NCBI GenBank assembly: GCA_913041805.1
Contig: CAJWIZ010000027.1
Location: 1 to 7,522, forward strand
Source: an uncultured Prochlorococcus sp.
GTDB taxonomy: Bacteria; Cyanobacteriota; Cyanobacteriia; PCC-6307; Cyanobiaceae
Reading direction: 5' to 3'
DNA length: 7,522 nt
Both the position numbers and the translations under genes were made by a program. The number at the start of each line of letters is the position of its first letter. Position 1 is the stretch's first letter. Positions 1 to 6,736 of this stretch are shown here, piece by piece. The notes under the pieces were generated by a model that was not told where the DNA came from, ran no database searches, and saw only the letters and a program-made list of their open reading frames with translations.

Positions 1-50
1 CCTGTAACTCCTTAGCAGGGAGCCGCTTTCAACCACTCAGCCACCTCTCC
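1..50 (-). tRNA. tRNA-Ser(GCU), 3' part cut off by the window edge
   Basis: Read on the minus strand, the first 50 nt of a class II tRNA are visible. They comprise the acceptor 5' strand GGAGAGG, a D arm containing the usual GGTT, and an anticodon stem GCTCC pairing with GGAGT (one G-U pair) around the loop CTGCTAA. The anticodon GCT lies at 14-16, so the tRNA reads serine AGC and AGU codons. The long variable arm, T arm and acceptor 3' strand lie beyond position 1, so the serine identity rests on the anticodon and the serine-type acceptor and D arm. The gene is on the same strand as alr and lies 64 bp beyond its stop codon. Confidence 0.9.
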
Positions 51-64
51 AGAGGTGTTCATAC

Positions 65-92
65 ATTATCAAGTGCCTTATCCCAAAGCAAA
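65..92 (-). promoter_or_regulatory. Candidate sigma-70 promoter for tRNA-Ser
   Basis: On the minus strand, GATAAT (positions 65-70) matches the TATAAT -10 consensus at 5 of 6 bases. It lies 14 nt before the tRNA 5' end, which would leave a leader of about 7 nt. TTTGCT (87-92) sits 16 nt upstream and matches TTGACA at only 3 of 6 bases. The spacing is good but the -35 is weak, so this is an inference from sequence alone. A small inverted repeat, CAAAG/CTTTG (89-93 and 98-102), overlaps the -35 side. It has no following T-run and is not a convincing terminator for alr. Confidence 0.35.
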
Positions 93-114
93 GAGATCTT
101 TGTGGAAATCCCAT

Positions 115-1305
115 TTATCTAATAACTATTCTAGGAAGACGATGCTTAAATCCGCAAAGAACTTCCCATGGGATAGATCCACACCAATCAGTCCATTGCT
201 TAGGTGTTATGCAACTATTCCCATCTTTCCCTAATAAAGTAACAATGCTTCCAACGACAACATCAGGATGATCTGTGGCATCAAGAACCAATTGATCCAT
301 TGTAATAGAGCCTACTTGCGGTAAAAATTTATTATTACTTAGAACCGATATCTTCCCGGACAAAGCACGATTCACCCCATCAGCATAACCAATCCCAACT
401 ACAGCTAATCTTGATGGACGTTTAGTAATAAAGCGGTGGCCATAACTAACCCCAACTCCTTCGGGAACATCTCTAACCAAAGTGACTCTTGCTTTTACAG
501 ACAACGCTGGTTTTAGCCCTAAATCATTTTCCAAATCTTGGTTTATTGGGCTGTAGCCATAAAGAGCAAGACCTACCCGCACCATGTCGTAATGAAGATT
601 TATATCACGAAGAGTCCCGGCAGAATTTGCTAAGTGGAAGCAGAAGTCATAACCACAATCATTCAACTTCCCAACTAAATGCTGAAATCGTTGCTGCTGA
701 AGTTCAGTAACAGGTGAAGACTCATCATCTGCCAATGCCAAATGGCTATAAACCCCATCAAGTTCTACATTCCCAAAATCATGAACTGTCTTGATAAGAG
801 CCAAAGCATCTTTAAGATCACAACCCAGCCGAGTCATACCAGTGTCTACCTTTAAGTGAACACTGATTTGCAAGCCATTGCTTTCAGCTATTTTCTGACA
901 AAGCAAGGCTTCTCGAAGACTACTAATTGTTGGCATCAGATCCCAGTCAAGACATGCCCGAAGTTCTTCAGCTTTAGTAAGGTTCCCAAGTACAAGGATT
1001 GGGCAATCGATAGCTGATCGACGAAGATCTAGACCTTCTTGCAAAGTTGCAACTCCTAAATTGTCAGCCCCACCACGAAGAGCAGCATGAGCAACTGTTG
1101 CTGCTCCATGCCCATAGCCATCTGCTTTAACTACAGCCATCAATAAACAATTCTCCGGTATAAATTTGCTCAAAATTCGCGCATTAGTTTCAATTGAGGA
1201 AGGTTCAACTTCAATCCAAGCTCGTTGACGCAAAACAGCTTCATCTACTTGCTTAATTTCCTTAATCAATTCAGGGGCGAATTTAGTGTCAATAAGATTC
1301 TGCAT
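115..1305 (-). CDS. alr: Alanine racemase
   Basis: This PLP enzyme interconverts L- and D-alanine in the cytoplasm and so supplies D-Ala for peptidoglycan. The protein is 396 aa. The PLP-lysine motif AVVKADGYGHG places the Schiff-base lysine at K60. LKVDTGMTRLG (151-161) holds K152 and R159, equivalent to the carbamylated lysine and its arginine partner in characterised enzymes. HLANSAG (224-230) and VRVGLALYG (242-250) line the cofactor site. Y288 in VSYGH is the second catalytic base, at the start of the C-terminal beta domain. Relative to typical family members, about 20 residues precede the conserved AWIEV segment at 29-33. ATG at 1305 is the only ATG before K60, although a TTG at residue 25 could also serve. 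No Shine-Dalgarno sequence is visible: the AAGGAG next to the start is on the other strand. The gene is divergent from the HNH gene across 74 bp. Catalytic residues are complete and function is confident. Confidence 0.96.
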   Translation of the reverse strand: MQNLIDTKFAPELIKEIKQVDEAVLRQRAWIEVEPSSIETNARILSKFIPENCLLMAVVKADGYGHGAATVAHAALRGGADNLGVATLQEGLDLRRSAIDCPILVLGNLTKAEELRACLDWDLMPTISSLREALLCQKIAESNGLQISVHLKVDTGMTRLGCDLKDALALIKTVHDFGNVELDGVYSHLALADDESSPVTELQQQRFQHLVGKLNDCGYDFCFHLANSAGTLRDINLHYDMVRVGLALYGYSPINQDLENDLGLKPALSVKARVTLVRDVPEGVGVSYGHRFITKRPSRLAVVGIGYADGVNRALSGKISVLSNNKFLPQVGSITMDQLVLDATDHPDVVVGSIVTLLGKDGNSCITPKQWTDWCGSIPWEVLCGFKHRLPRIVIR

Positions 1306-1354
1306 AAGGAGATGTTGCTAAGCAGGGAGTGCATCGCCTAATCAATGCAGTTAG

Positions 1355-1382
1355 CATGCCGCGTAATTAAAGAGCTGGCATG
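1355..1382 (+). repeat. Inverted repeat pairing with the HNH gene start codon
   Basis: CATGCC (1355-1360) is the reverse complement of GGCATG (1377-1382), separated by 16 nt. The right arm contains the ATG start codon of the downstream plus-strand gene (1380-1382). If the transcript starts upstream of 1355, this 6-bp GC-rich stem could mask the start codon. If it starts inside the loop, the repeat would be irrelevant to RNA. The repeat is directly visible; any regulatory role is inference, and repeats of this length also occur by chance. Confidence 0.3.
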
Positions 1383-1883
1383 GTCCAGGTTCTAGTACTA
1401 AATGCTTCTTATGAGCCATTAAACATCACCACATGGCGACGAGCCACGGTGTTGATGCTTAAAGGCAAGGCAGAAAGTTTGGAAGAGGATTCAAGTCACA
1501 AGTTGAGACATGACACCCTTCTCCCAACAGTAATTCGCTTGCGACAGTTTGTCCAAGTTCCCTACAGAGAAATACCTCTTACTCGAAAAAATATTCTGCT
1601 AAGAGATAATAATTGCTGCCAATACTGTGGTTGCATTGGAGAAAAGCTGTCTATTGATCATGTACTACCTCGAAGTAGAGGAGGGGCTGATGAATGGGCA
1701 AATGTCACAACAGCATGTTTGTCATGCAACGTTATGAAAGGCAATAAAACGCCTCAAGAAGCATCAATGTTTTTAAAAAGAAAACCTTTCAAACCACTAA
1801 ACAATATGAGCTTTCAAGCAAATAAGCTTATCAATCAAGGGCAATATCAAGAATGGGGAAAATATGTTATTGGATGGAGCTAA
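1380..1883 (+). CDS. HNH endonuclease family protein
   Basis: This is a 167-aa protein with an N-terminal conserved segment (residues 1-65, opening VLVLNASYEPLN) and a C-terminal HNH nuclease fold at about 75-125. Two CxxC pairs, C80/C83 and C113/C116, are the expected structural zinc ligands. IDH (92-94) supplies the catalytic histidine. N108 is the central asparagine. The third position of the motif is N117 (CNVMKGNK), an HNN variant rather than a classical HNH. No signal peptide or membrane segment is seen. The family is widespread in cyanobacteria and other bacteria as a stand-alone gene. Its substrate is unknown to me, and no methylase, restriction partner or intron is present. The gene is alone on the plus strand, divergent from alr and convergent with prfA (16 bp between stop codons). 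A weak AAAGAG 6 nt before the ATG could be a ribosome binding site. Domain call strong; biological role unassigned. Confidence 0.9.
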   Translation: MVQVLVLNASYEPLNITTWRRATVLMLKGKAESLEEDSSHKLRHDTLLPTVIRLRQFVQVPYREIPLTRKNILLRDNNCCQYCGCIGEKLSIDHVLPRSRGGADEWANVTTACLSCNVMKGNKTPQEASMFLKRKPFKPLNNMSFQANKLINQGQYQEWGKYVIGWS

Positions 1884-1899
1884 TTATTACAGCTATGAA

Positions 1900-2994
1900 T
1901 CAATCATTTTGTTGACTTAATTCTTGCATTTTCCGTCTTTGTTCTTCTGCAATGCACGCTCCTATTAATTCCTCTAATTGACCTTCTAAAACTGGCTCTA
2001 AAGAAAAGTTAGACCCTAAACGATGGTCAGTTGCACGATTATCTTTGTAATTATAGGTACGTATTTTTTCACTTCGATCTCCTGTTCCAACCTGCGCAAG
2101 CCTTGCTGATCTTTCTTTTGCATTGGCTTCAGCAATTTCCATTTCTAATAATTTGGCTCTGAGAATCTCCATGGCCCGCTCTCTATTTTGAAGTTGTGAA
2201 CGTTCCTGAGTACAGAAAACTCTGATACCTGTTGGTTTATGAAGCAAGTCCACAGCTGTTTCGACTTTGTTCACATTCTGACCGCCAGCACCACCAGAGC
2301 GTGCTGTGCTTATCTCTAAATCTCCAGGCTCAATTTTTACTTCCACTGGATCCGCCTCAGGCATTACCGCGACAGTGGCTGTTGAAGTATGGACCCTGCC
2401 TTGCGATTCCGTAGATGGGACCCTCTGCACTCTATGAACACCAGCCTCAAACTTCAATTGACTAAAAACAGCATCTCCTTTGACAGAAATAATCAACTCT
2501 CGAAATCCTCCTAAGTCAGCCTCAGTTGCACTCATCGCCTTTACAGTCCAGCCAACTTTTTGACCATACCTTTCATACATACGTGCTAAATCTCCAGCCC
2601 AAAGGCAAGCTTCGTCTCCTCCTGCTCCTGCACGAATCTCAAGCATCACACTGCGCTCATCTCTAGGGTCTTTAGGCAGAAGAGCCAAAGTTAGCCGATC
2701 TAGCAAATCTGTTTTCAACGTATCTAATCGATACAATTCCTCTTGAGCAAGAAGCTCCATATCTTTATCATCCTTGCTACTTCTCAATAAATCTCTGGTT
2801 TCGATCAAATCCTTCTCTACATTTTTTAGAGCCTCATAATCCAAAACCAACGGTTCTAATCGAGATCTTTCACGCGCAATATTTTCCAGTTGTTTTGGAT
2901 CCAAAGATACATCTGGATCTGCAAGCTGCATTTCCAAATTCTTAAAGCTAATAGTGGCTGTTTCTAGCCTGGTCTTAAGAGTTGAAGAGTCCAT
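1900..2994 (-). CDS. prfA: Peptide chain release factor 1 (RF1)
   Basis: RF1 recognises UAA and UAG in the ribosomal A site and triggers peptidyl-tRNA hydrolysis. In the frame opening at 3003 the sequence reads M-M-G-M-D-S-S. The first codon is TTG (3003), followed by ATG at 3000 and ATG at 2994. I choose 2994 because RF1 of picocyanobacteria, as I recall, begins MDSS; this gives 364 aa, a normal length. The residue numbers here use the 3003 frame. The GGQ catalytic loop is at 240-242 within [18 protein letters not shown], and its glutamine is the usual PrmC methylation target. The stop-codon-reading PxT motif is PST (196-198) in [12 protein letters not shown], which fits RF1, not RF2 (SPF). 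The N-terminal helical domain spans about 5-110. No Shine-Dalgarno sequence is visible. The gene is last in the minus-strand cluster, 74 bp after rpmE. Only 16 bp separate it from the convergent HNH gene, with no clear terminator hairpin between them. Confidence 0.96.
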   Translation of the reverse strand: MDSSTLKTRLETATISFKNLEMQLADPDVSLDPKQLENIARERSRLEPLVLDYEALKNVEKDLIETRDLLRSSKDDKDMELLAQEELYRLDTLKTDLLDRLTLALLPKDPRDERSVMLEIRAGAGGDEACLWAGDLARMYERYGQKVGWTVKAMSATEADLGGFRELIISVKGDAVFSQLKFEAGVHRVQRVPSTESQGRVHTSTATVAVMPEADPVEVKIEPGDLEISTARSGGAGGQNVNKVETAVDLLHKPTGIRVFCTQERSQLQNRERAMEILRAKLLEMEIAEANAKERSARLAQVGTGDRSEKIRTYNYKDNRATDHRLGSNFSLEPVLEGQLEELIGACIAEEQRRKMQELSQQND

Positions 2995-3068
2995 ACCCAT
3001 CAACTAATGAAAAGGAAGATCAATTTTGGTGTTCTTTTTTGTGTGACTCAATCTTCTTTAAAAGGTGT

Positions 3069-3329
3069 CTACTTTGAATCCTTGTCTGAAGCAGTTTTTT
3101 TATCCGCAGAATTATCAGAAGTAGAACCCATTCCATATTTCCTCATGAACCTATCTACACGTCCTTCTGTATCCAAAATCTTCTGAGTGCCAGTAAAGAA
3201 TGGATGATTTCCACTCCAAACATCGACATGTATCTCTGGTTGCGTAGATCCAGTCGTCATGACGACTTCTCCATTGCAAATAACTTTGGCTTCTGGGTAC
3301 CAAGCTGGATGTATATCTGACTTTGGCAT
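3069..3329 (-). CDS. rpmE: Large-subunit ribosomal protein L31, zinc-free (C-minus) type
   Basis: L31 bridges the large and small subunits near the central protuberance. The 86-aa product has the family core KSDIHPAWYPEAKVIC and HPFFTGTQ (42-49), then GRVDRFMRKYG (56-66). Zinc-binding L31 carries two cysteine pairs. Here only C18 remains: the first pair is otherwise lost, and the position of the second pair reads WSGN (38-41). This is therefore the C-minus form, which does not need zinc. Residues 68-86 form a Ser/Asp/Lys-rich tail, probably disordered, that extends past the core. ATG at 3329 lies 55 bp after rpsI and 74 bp before prfA on the same strand, consistent with one transcript. No Shine-Dalgarno sequence is evident. 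Identification is confident. Confidence 0.95.
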   Translation of the reverse strand: MPKSDIHPAWYPEAKVICNGEVVMTTGSTQPEIHVDVWSGNHPFFTGTQKILDTEGRVDRFMRKYGMGSTSDNSADKKTASDKDSK

Positions 3330-3384
3330 AGCAAAAAATTAAAAATTAGTAGAGGAGAGAGTTAAAAGAACAATCCTGAAAAAG

Positions 3385-3795
3385 CTAACGCTTTGAAAAT
3401 TGTGGTGCTTTACGAGCCTTCTTAAGACCATACTTTCTGCGTTCTTTAGCTCTTGGATCTCTGCTCAAATGTCCCTCAATTTTAAGAGGTTTCCTGTTAT
3501 CTATTGAAAGCTCACAAAGAGCTCTGGCAGCTCCTTGCTTTATTGCATCTGCCTGACCAGTCAGGCCACCACCATGCACATTCACAAGTACGTCATAAGA
3601 TTCTCCAAGACCAAGTGTCTGCAAAGGGGCTTTTACTGCTGCAAGATAAGCAGGGTTGAAATTCAAATAATGGTTACCAGGCCGTCCATTAATTGTGATT
3701 GCCCCATTGCCTGGAACCAATCGAACGCGAGCTACAGAAGTTTTTCTTCGGCCAGTGCCGGAATACACAACACTGTTATTAATTGAACTATTCAT
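3385..3795 (-). CDS. rpsI: Small-subunit ribosomal protein S9
   Basis: S9 belongs to the 30S head, and its C-terminal tail reaches the P-site tRNA. The 136-aa protein shows [14 protein letters not shown] (13-26), the conserved [20 protein letters not shown] segment (74-93), and a very basic tail with [20 protein letters not shown], ending in the near-universal SKR. The start is fixed by context: its ATG (3793-3795) overlaps the rplM stop TGA (3792-3794) as ATGA, a 4-nt overlap typical of translational coupling. There is no Shine-Dalgarno sequence before it, so re-initiation by ribosomes finishing rplM is a reasonable inference. rpmE follows after 55 bp. Confidence 0.97.
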   Translation of the reverse strand: MNSSINNSVVYSGTGRRKTSVARVRLVPGNGAITINGRPGNHYLNFNPAYLAAVKAPLQTLGLGESYDVLVNVHGGGLTGQADAIKQGAARALCELSIDNRKPLKIEGHLSRDPRAKERRKYGLKKARKAPQFSKR

Positions 3796-4244
3796 TGTGC
3801 CAATGCAGCTGGGTCAAGCTTAAGAATTTGGGGTTTCTGAGCAGAATGAGGATGATCAGAACCTCTGTAAACCTTCAACTTGCGAAATAATTGTCTTCCC
3901 AAAGCATTATGAGGAAGCATGCCTTTGACAGCTTTCTCAATAATCCTTTCAGGGATTCGATTCTGCAAGGATGCAAAGGTTTCAATCTTCATCCCACCTG
4001 GTCGTCCAGAATGCCTGCGATAAAGCTTTTGCTCAGACTTCTTTCCTGAGACACGGATTTTGTCTGCATTCACAACTACAACAAAATCACCTGTATCAAG
4101 ATGAGGTGTGAAGCTGGGCTTGTTCTTACCACGCAAAACTGATGCCACTTCAGTAGCCAGTCTGCCAAGGGTTTGATTTTCAGCGTCCACCAGATACCAC
4201 TGTCGATTAGTGGTATCAATAGATGGGATGGAGGTCTTGTTCAT
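3792..4244 (-). CDS. rplM: Large-subunit ribosomal protein L13
   Basis: L13 is an early 50S assembly protein. The 150-aa sequence has [19 protein letters not shown] (16-34), the [21 protein letters not shown] segment (43-63), [10 protein letters not shown] (75-84) and [20 protein letters not shown] (109-128), all family hallmarks, at normal length. ATG at 4244 is preceded by 210 bp of non-coding DNA, the longest gap in the window. A perfect 12-bp palindrome ends 4 nt before the start codon, where a Shine-Dalgarno sequence would normally sit. In E. coli the rplM-rpsI pair is autoregulated by L13 acting on its mRNA leader; whether that applies here is unknown. The gene overlaps rpsI by 4 nt. 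Confidence 0.97.
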   Translation of the reverse strand: MNKTSIPSIDTTNRQWYLVDAENQTLGRLATEVASVLRGKNKPSFTPHLDTGDFVVVVNADKIRVSGKKSEQKLYRRHSGRPGGMKIETFASLQNRIPERIIEKAVKGMLPHNALGRQLFRKLKVYRGSDHPHSAQKPQILKLDPAALAQ

Positions 4245-4248
4245 CGCG

Positions 4249-4260
4249 CCGGCATGCCGG
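4249..4260. repeat. Perfect 12-bp palindrome beside the rplM start
   Basis: CCGGCATGCCGG is fully self-complementary. Its near end is 4 nt upstream of the rplM ATG. On the plus strand it is followed by TTTTT, giving a terminator-like look, but no plus-strand gene reads into it. On the minus strand it could form a short GC-rich hairpin, with a tight loop, or a dimeric protein site overlapping the ribosome landing zone. Confidence 0.6.
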
Positions 4261-4272
4261 TTTTTGAATGGA

Positions 4273-4291
4273 CCCTATCTAAAAAATAGGG
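4273..4291 (-). repeat. Inverted repeat in the rplM leader
   Basis: CCCTAT and ATAGGG form a perfect 6-bp stem around a 7-nt loop. In the minus-strand transcript the loop is U-rich and the stem is followed by TCCATTC, so it is not a classic intrinsic terminator. It lies 28 nt upstream of the rplM start codon and 12 nt from the palindrome at 4249-4260. It may be part of a leader structure. Confidence 0.45.
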
Positions 4292-4454
4292 CAGGTCTAA
4301 GGAGCTAAATCACAAGGCCAATTGGATTAGGCCAAAGCAAGCTCAAACTACAACTTTACACTTTCATGCCATCACAAAGGACATCGATACATGTGTTCGT
4401 TCTTAGAAGAGCATTTTCAGTAACTAACTCTAGATTGAAAAAGGTTTTACTTAA

Positions 4455-5333
4455 TCAAAGTGGTGGAGGGAAGCTTGGCGAATCAGTTGTTGACAAAGAG
4501 TAATTTGGGAAAGAGTCAAATGAGGCAGCTTTAGAAAAAACTGACTCCTTATAACCTGCCCGAACTAAGCAAAGACCACAAGCAGGAGCAGATTCTTTGA
4601 CCTCACTTCTTCGACGCTCCTTCCAACGTTTTTCAAAAGTTGCCAAACTAATTCGATGTTCTCCTAAGGCAACTAATTGGCCAGCCAATAATCGAACCAT
4701 GCCGTACAAAAATCCACTGGCTTGAATCTCAAAAACAACTAGGTCTCCTTGCCGCCAAAGTTGAACATCCTGAATTGTGGTAAAGGAATGAGCTCTATTA
4801 CTTCCCAAGCGCTGAAATGCATAAAAATCATGAAAACCTAAAAGTTGCTCCAATGCTTCCTTCATAAGCACTTCATCAAGTCGAAATTTGTAGCGATGCC
4901 AACTCCATGGGGTCAAAAAAAGATTCGGCTTACGACCGTTATAAATGGTGTACCTATAACGTCTAAATATTGCTGAATGGCATGCATGCCAAGCCAAAGG
5001 CCTCAAAACAGCTTCTCGAACTTTGATCGTCTTAGGTAATTTCCCATTAATAGCAGAAGCCCAACTTTCAACAGGAATTGGGCCTGAACAATCAAAATGG
5101 ATTACTTGCCCAGCTGCATGAACTCCAGAATCTGTGCGTCCAGCAGCAACAGCCTTAATTGGCCTAAATGAATCCAACTTTCTTATAGCTTCCTCTAAAG
5201 TTCCTTGAATACTCTGACCATGTGGCTGCCTTTGCCACCCACAAAAATCAGTACCATCATATTGAATACATAAAGCAATTCTTTTGAAATTTGCTAATTC
5301 AATTTCTCTAGCAGAAGACGACTTATTTGCCAT
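4455..5333 (-). CDS. truA: tRNA pseudouridine(38-40) synthase
   Basis: TruA converts uridines 38-40 in tRNA anticodon arms to pseudouridine. The frame opens with a GTG at 5354 (299 aa); I prefer the ATG at 5333 (292 aa, opening MANKSS). Numbering here is for the GTG version. [15 protein letters not shown] (30-44) is the N-terminal family signature. [11 protein letters not shown] (70-80) carries catalytic D75. [10 protein letters not shown] (130-139) contains the conserved active-site tyrosine region. FHDFYAFQ (174-181) and [17 protein letters not shown] (212-228) are the C-terminal core motifs. After about residue 268 a Ser/Pro/Phe-rich tail of 30 residues, ending PPPL, extends beyond the usual core. 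A 4-bp inverted repeat, GTGC/GCAC with a T5 loop (5342-5354), sits just before the ATG. The gene follows rplQ by 41 bp from the ATG (20 bp from the GTG), so it is probably cotranscribed with the alpha-operon genes. Confidence 0.95.
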   Translation of the reverse strand: MANKSSSAREIELANFKRIALCIQYDGTDFCGWQRQPHGQSIQGTLEEAIRKLDSFRPIKAVAAGRTDSGVHAAGQVIHFDCSGPIPVESWASAINGKLPKTIKVREAVLRPLAWHACHSAIFRRYRYTIYNGRKPNLFLTPWSWHRYKFRLDEVLMKEALEQLLGFHDFYAFQRLGSNRAHSFTTIQDVQLWRQGDLVVFEIQASGFLYGMVRLLAGQLVALGEHRISLATFEKRWKERRRSEVKESAPACGLCLVRAGYKESVFSKAASFDSFPNYSLSTTDSPSFPPPL

Positions 5334-5374
5334 TTGCTGATGTGCAAAAAGCACGTCAGTAACTTTATTGAAAT

Positions 5375-5725
5375 TTAGACAAGTTCAATAATTGCCATTT
5401 GAGCATTATCCCCACGTCTAGGAACTGTTCTGACAATTCGTGTATATCCACCATTACGATCTCCATAACGATCTTGTGCCTTGTCAAACAGTGCATGAAC
5501 TAATTGTTTGTCATAGATATAGCCAATTGCACGTCGCCTAGACGAAAGGCTGCCTTCTTTTGCCAAACTGATCATTCTCTCTACTTCATCTCTCAAAGCC
5601 TTCGCACGAGCTTTAGTGGTCGTCACACGGCCTTCCCTAATGAGCTGCGTAGTCAAGCCACGTAGCATTGCTTTCCGTTGATCAGCTGGGCGACCAAGCT
5701 GTGGTACTCGACGTAAATGGCGCAT
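5375..5725 (-). CDS. rplQ: Large-subunit ribosomal protein L17
   Basis: L17 lies near the exit tunnel of the 50S subunit. The 116-aa protein has the complete family pattern: [20 protein letters not shown] (1-20), the [24 protein letters not shown] region (21-44), [12 protein letters not shown] (47-58), and the [23 protein letters not shown] segment (87-108) ending in IIELV. Length is normal. ATG at 5725 follows rpoA by 24 bp, the usual rpoA-rplQ arrangement, and no Shine-Dalgarno sequence is seen. Confidence 0.97.
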   Translation of the reverse strand: MRHLRRVPQLGRPADQRKAMLRGLTTQLIREGRVTTTKARAKALRDEVERMISLAKEGSLSSRRRAIGYIYDKQLVHALFDKAQDRYGDRNGGYTRIVRTVPRRGDNAQMAIIELV

Positions 5726-5749
5726 GGTTCTTAGGAGTAGTGCAAAAAG

Positions 5750-6685
5750 TTAGGAAGTGCGACTTTGAGGGATCGAAATTCCTATTCGTTCCAAAGCTTC
5801 AATTACTTCATCAGCTGATTTGGATCCAAAGTTTTTAATTTCCAATAGATCCTCGTAACTAAAGCCCATAAGGTCGGACACTGAGTTGACCTGAGCACGT
5901 TTTAAGCAGTTGTAAGCCCTTACTGAAAGATTAAGCTCTTCTAAAGGAATTTGAGCTTCTGCAGACGGCTCTACTTCTGGAATTTCTTCTTCAACCATTG
6001 TCACTGTTGCTAATGGTTGAAAGAGCTCAATCAATTGATTGGCAGCCTCAGCAATTGCATCGTCAGGAGTAGTTGAACCATCAGTAACCACCTCCATACG
6101 AAGACGCTCACGAGTGGATCCACCTTCAGCTACAGCTGTCTCATCAATCGTAAAATTGACTCTACGAACTGGCATAAAAACGGCATCGATTTGAAGAAGA
6201 TCAATTGCACTAGTTTCTTCATTCCTCCGATCGACAGGCCTATAACCAACTCCCCGCTCAACATGAACCTCAAACTCTAGGCTGTGCCCTTCATGGACTG
6301 TTGCGATAGGGCGGTCTCCATCCACAACTTGTACTTGAGACGAGAATTGAAGATCTCGAGCCTTAACTTCAGCTGGTCCAGTTACAACTAAACGACCTAT
6401 TTCTAATTCCTCGCTACGACTATTAACTGATAATTGTTTGCAATTTAAAAGAATATCTAATACATCTTCTCTAACCCCAGGAATTGTGGCGTACTCATGG
6501 TTAATTCCTGCGATTCGTACTGCAGTGACTGCACTACCCTCGAGACCACCCATGAGAACTCTTCGAAGGGAATTCCCCAAGGTTGTTGCCTGACCCCTCT
6601 CTAGAGGCCCTATTAGAAAAACACCTGTTTGGGCGCGATCATCAGCGACTTGATGGTCGATCCGATCAATCTGGTATTGCAGCAC
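5750..6685 (-). CDS. rpoA: DNA-directed RNA polymerase subunit alpha
   Basis: Alpha dimerises to scaffold RNA polymerase and contacts promoter UP elements and activators. The 311-aa protein has an N-terminal dimerisation domain (about 1-230) with [20 protein letters not shown] (26-45) and [12 protein letters not shown] (143-154), and an acidic linker (231-247). The C-terminal DNA-binding domain is at about 248-311. There, R256, N259, K262, G287, K289 and S290 align with the E. coli 265-determinant residues (R265, N268, K271, G296, K298, S299). So UP-element binding should be intact. The start is GTG (6683-6685), giving [10 protein letters not shown], the normal cyanobacterial N-terminus. A stop codon lies a few codons upstream and no nearby ATG exists. 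No Shine-Dalgarno sequence is seen. rpsK ends 51 bp upstream and rplQ begins 24 bp downstream. rpsD, which lies between rpsK and rpoA in E. coli, is absent. Confidence 0.98.
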   Translation of the reverse strand: MLQYQIDRIDHQVADDRAQTGVFLIGPLERGQATTLGNSLRRVLMGGLEGSAVTAVRIAGINHEYATIPGVREDVLDILLNCKQLSVNSRSEELEIGRLVVTGPAEVKARDLQFSSQVQVVDGDRPIATVHEGHSLEFEVHVERGVGYRPVDRRNEETSAIDLLQIDAVFMPVRRVNFTIDETAVAEGGSTRERLRMEVVTDGSTTPDDAIAEAANQLIELFQPLATVTMVEEEIPEVEPSAEAQIPLEELNLSVRAYNCLKRAQVNSVSDLMGFSYEDLLEIKNFGSKSADEVIEALERIGISIPQSRTS

Positions 6686-6736
6686 GGTCTGAAGCGGGAG
6701 AATGGTTTAAAAAGTCAAGGCAAAAGAAGTAAGGAC

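Larger units (their letters stand above)
4245..4454 (-). promoter_or_regulatory. rplM leader and intergenic region
   Basis: This is 210 bp between the truA stop and the rplM start, in a cluster where other gaps are 20-75 bp. I see no open reading frame worth calling and no hairpin followed by a T-run that would end truA. It contains two inverted repeats near rplM (listed separately). A loose promoter-like pair on the minus strand, TTGTAG and TAATCC 18 nt apart around 4327-4356, is too weak to assign. The spacing suggests that rplM-rpsI-rpmE-prfA may have its own promoter or a regulated leader, which is inference. Confidence 0.4.

Noticed and set aside
83..105. Interrupted stem CCA-CAAAG/CTTTG-TGG after alr as a terminator.
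   Set aside because: The stem is AT-rich, has a 3-nt bulge, and is not followed by a T-run in the direction of alr transcription.
489..710. Plus-strand open frame of 73 codons.
   Set aside because: It is antisense to the well-conserved alr coding sequence, has no recognisable domain, and is best explained as a shadow frame.
1306..1313. AAGGAG next to the alr start as a Shine-Dalgarno site.
   Set aside because: It is on the plus strand (within 1306-1313), while alr is read on the minus strand, so it cannot serve alr and is too far from the HNH start at 1380.
11..1329. An 11-of-12 match between the tRNA-Ser anticodon region (11-22) and a site upstream of alr (1318-1329), resembling att repeats of an element integrated at a tRNA.
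   Set aside because: The match does not extend, a 12-mer with one mismatch is expected by chance at roughly this frequency, and the DNA between holds only the core gene alr.
2232..2414. Plus-strand open frame of 60 codons.
   Set aside because: It is antisense to the GGQ region of prfA and its sequence shows no family features.
3535..3786. Plus-strand open frame of 83 codons.
   Set aside because: It lies wholly opposite rpsI and has no ribosome binding site or conserved motif.
4249..4265. GC-rich palindrome followed by TTTTT as an intrinsic terminator.
   Set aside because: The T-run lies on the plus-strand side, and no plus-strand gene reads into it. On the coding strand it precedes rplM, and its hairpin loop would be very tight.
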